64,000 bases of DNA from Hymenobacter cellulosilyticus (GTDB lineage Bacteria > Bacteroidota > Bacteroidia > Cytophagales > Hymenobacteraceae): contig NZ_CP095046.1 of NCBI RefSeq assembly GCF_022919215.1, forward strand, positions 4,826,501-4,890,500, read 5' to 3'. The translations under genes and the position numbers were made by a program. Shown piece after piece: positions 63,420 to 64,000 of the stretch. The notes below the pieces were generated by a model. That model searched no databases. It had not been told where the DNA came from and saw nothing but the letters and a program-made list of their open reading frames with translations. The first letter of the stretch is position 1, and every line of letters starts with the position of its first letter.

Positions 63420-64000
63420 ATGAAGCAACTTCTCAACCAGGTGGCCTTGGTAACCGGGGCCGACTCCGGTATCGGTCGGGCTACGGCCATTGCCTTTGCC
63501 CAAGCTGGAGCCGACGTCGTTATCTGCTACCACACTGACCAGCAGGGCGCCGACGAAACCCGGCAGGCAGTGGAAGAAGCCGGCCGCCGCGGCCTGGTGC
63601 TGCCCGTCGACGTGAGTGAGGCCGGGCAGGTAGCCGAGTTGTTTGCCCGGGCCCTGCAGGAGTTTTCTCACGTCGATATTCTGGTAAACAACGCCGCTGC
63701 GCCCGGCGCGAAAAAGCCCGTGGCCGAAATGGAGCCCGAAGAGTTCGAGAAAACCATCCGCACTAACCTGATGGGGCCTTTCTATTTCGCGCGGCTGTTT
63801 ATCCAGCACCGGCAGCAACAAGGCGGCAAGGGTAAGATTATCAACGTCTCCTCAATTCACGAGGAGGTGGTTTCGGCCGGCACTGCCGACTACTGCGCCT
63901 CCAAGGGCGGTCTGCGCAACCTGATGCGCGCCATGGCTTTGGAGCTGGCCGAAGCTGGCATCAACGTTAACAACATTGCCCCGGGCATGATAATGACGCC
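63420..64000 (+). CDS. Glucose 1-dehydrogenase-like SDR, 3' end outside the window
   Basis: The gene starts at ATG 63420 and runs off the end of the window after about 193 codons. The protein is a classical SDR: TGADSGIGRATAIAFAQAGA (nucleotide site), DILVNNAAAPG, NVSSIHEEVVSAG (catalytic Ser) and YCASKGGLRNL (catalytic Tyr and Lys). The sequence INVNNIAPGMIMTP precedes the cut. This pattern is common in glucose 1-dehydrogenase-type SDRs. It is divergent from the PAS kinase with about 200 bp between them. Confidence 0.9.
   Translation, partial: MKQLLNQVALVTGADSGIGRATAIAFAQAGADVVICYHTDQQGADETRQAVEEAGRRGLVLPVDVSEAGQVAELFARALQEFSHVDILVNNAAAPGAKKPVAEMEPEEFEKTIRTNLMGPFYFARLFIQHRQQQGGKGKIINVSSIHEEVVSAGTADYCASKGGLRNLMRAMALELAEAGINVNNIAPGMIMT

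Overview
The window is chromosomal DNA from a GC-rich member of the Bacteroidota, most likely Hymenobacter or a close relative. Four things point there: type IX secretion (T9SS) sorting domains on two large surface proteins; xylan genes typical of soil Bacteroidota; upstream elements fitting the Bacteroidota -7 consensus TAnnTTTG; and weak Shine-Dalgarno signals. The genus is inferred from style and content, not from a marker gene.

Layout. 1-7 kb is a xylan-degradation block on the + strand (GH43 fragment, GH67, GH8, GH43, GH43-CBM6). 7-8.6 kb is a quinone reductase divergent from an HxlR regulator, with two matched palindromic operators, followed by a Tn3-family transposase remnant. 8.8-13.8 kb holds a two-component system divergent from a CitMHS transporter, then DUF2490 and TerC genes. 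14-20 kb has small and secreted proteins and a LytS/LytTR pair. 20-25 kb has an epimerase, an epoxide-hydrolase-like protein, a second HxlR gene facing an azoreductase, and a pirin. 25-27.7 kb has an acyl-carrier-like protein without the usual serine, a ferredoxin-adenylate cyclase fusion, tRNA-Lys and a TPR protein. 28.7-36.3 kb encodes two giant secreted repeat proteins. 36.4-39.3 kb is rich in palindromes around rlmD and a GIY-YIG nuclease gene that sits inside a 34-bp inverted repeat. 39.3-51 kb is mixed metabolism and regulation (ketopantoate-reductase-like protein with LysR, thiL, AraC with an NmrA-hydrolase operon, M3 peptidase, ferredoxin reductase). 52-57 kb is a three-gene minus-strand operon: DyP peroxidase, a 793-aa protein with LodA-like features, and a LodB-like flavoprotein. 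57.6-64 kb has a Gfo/Idh/MocA protein, DUF92, a carboxylesterase, a PAS histidine kinase and the start of an SDR gene.

Most important caveat. At least 16 single-base frame breaks affect 13 otherwise well-conserved genes. Every one is a -1 change, nearly all in short G, C or T runs, and every one is repaired by adding one base. I read these as sequencing or assembly errors, not pseudogenes, and give the joined genes.

Best candidates for something new. (1) The DyP / LodA-like / LodB-like operon, which could be a quinone-cofactor oxidase making peroxide for a peroxidase. (2) The GIY-YIG gene bracketed by REP-like palindromes, a family with related copies elsewhere in the window. (3) The serine-less carrier protein next to the [2Fe-2S]-cyclase fusion.
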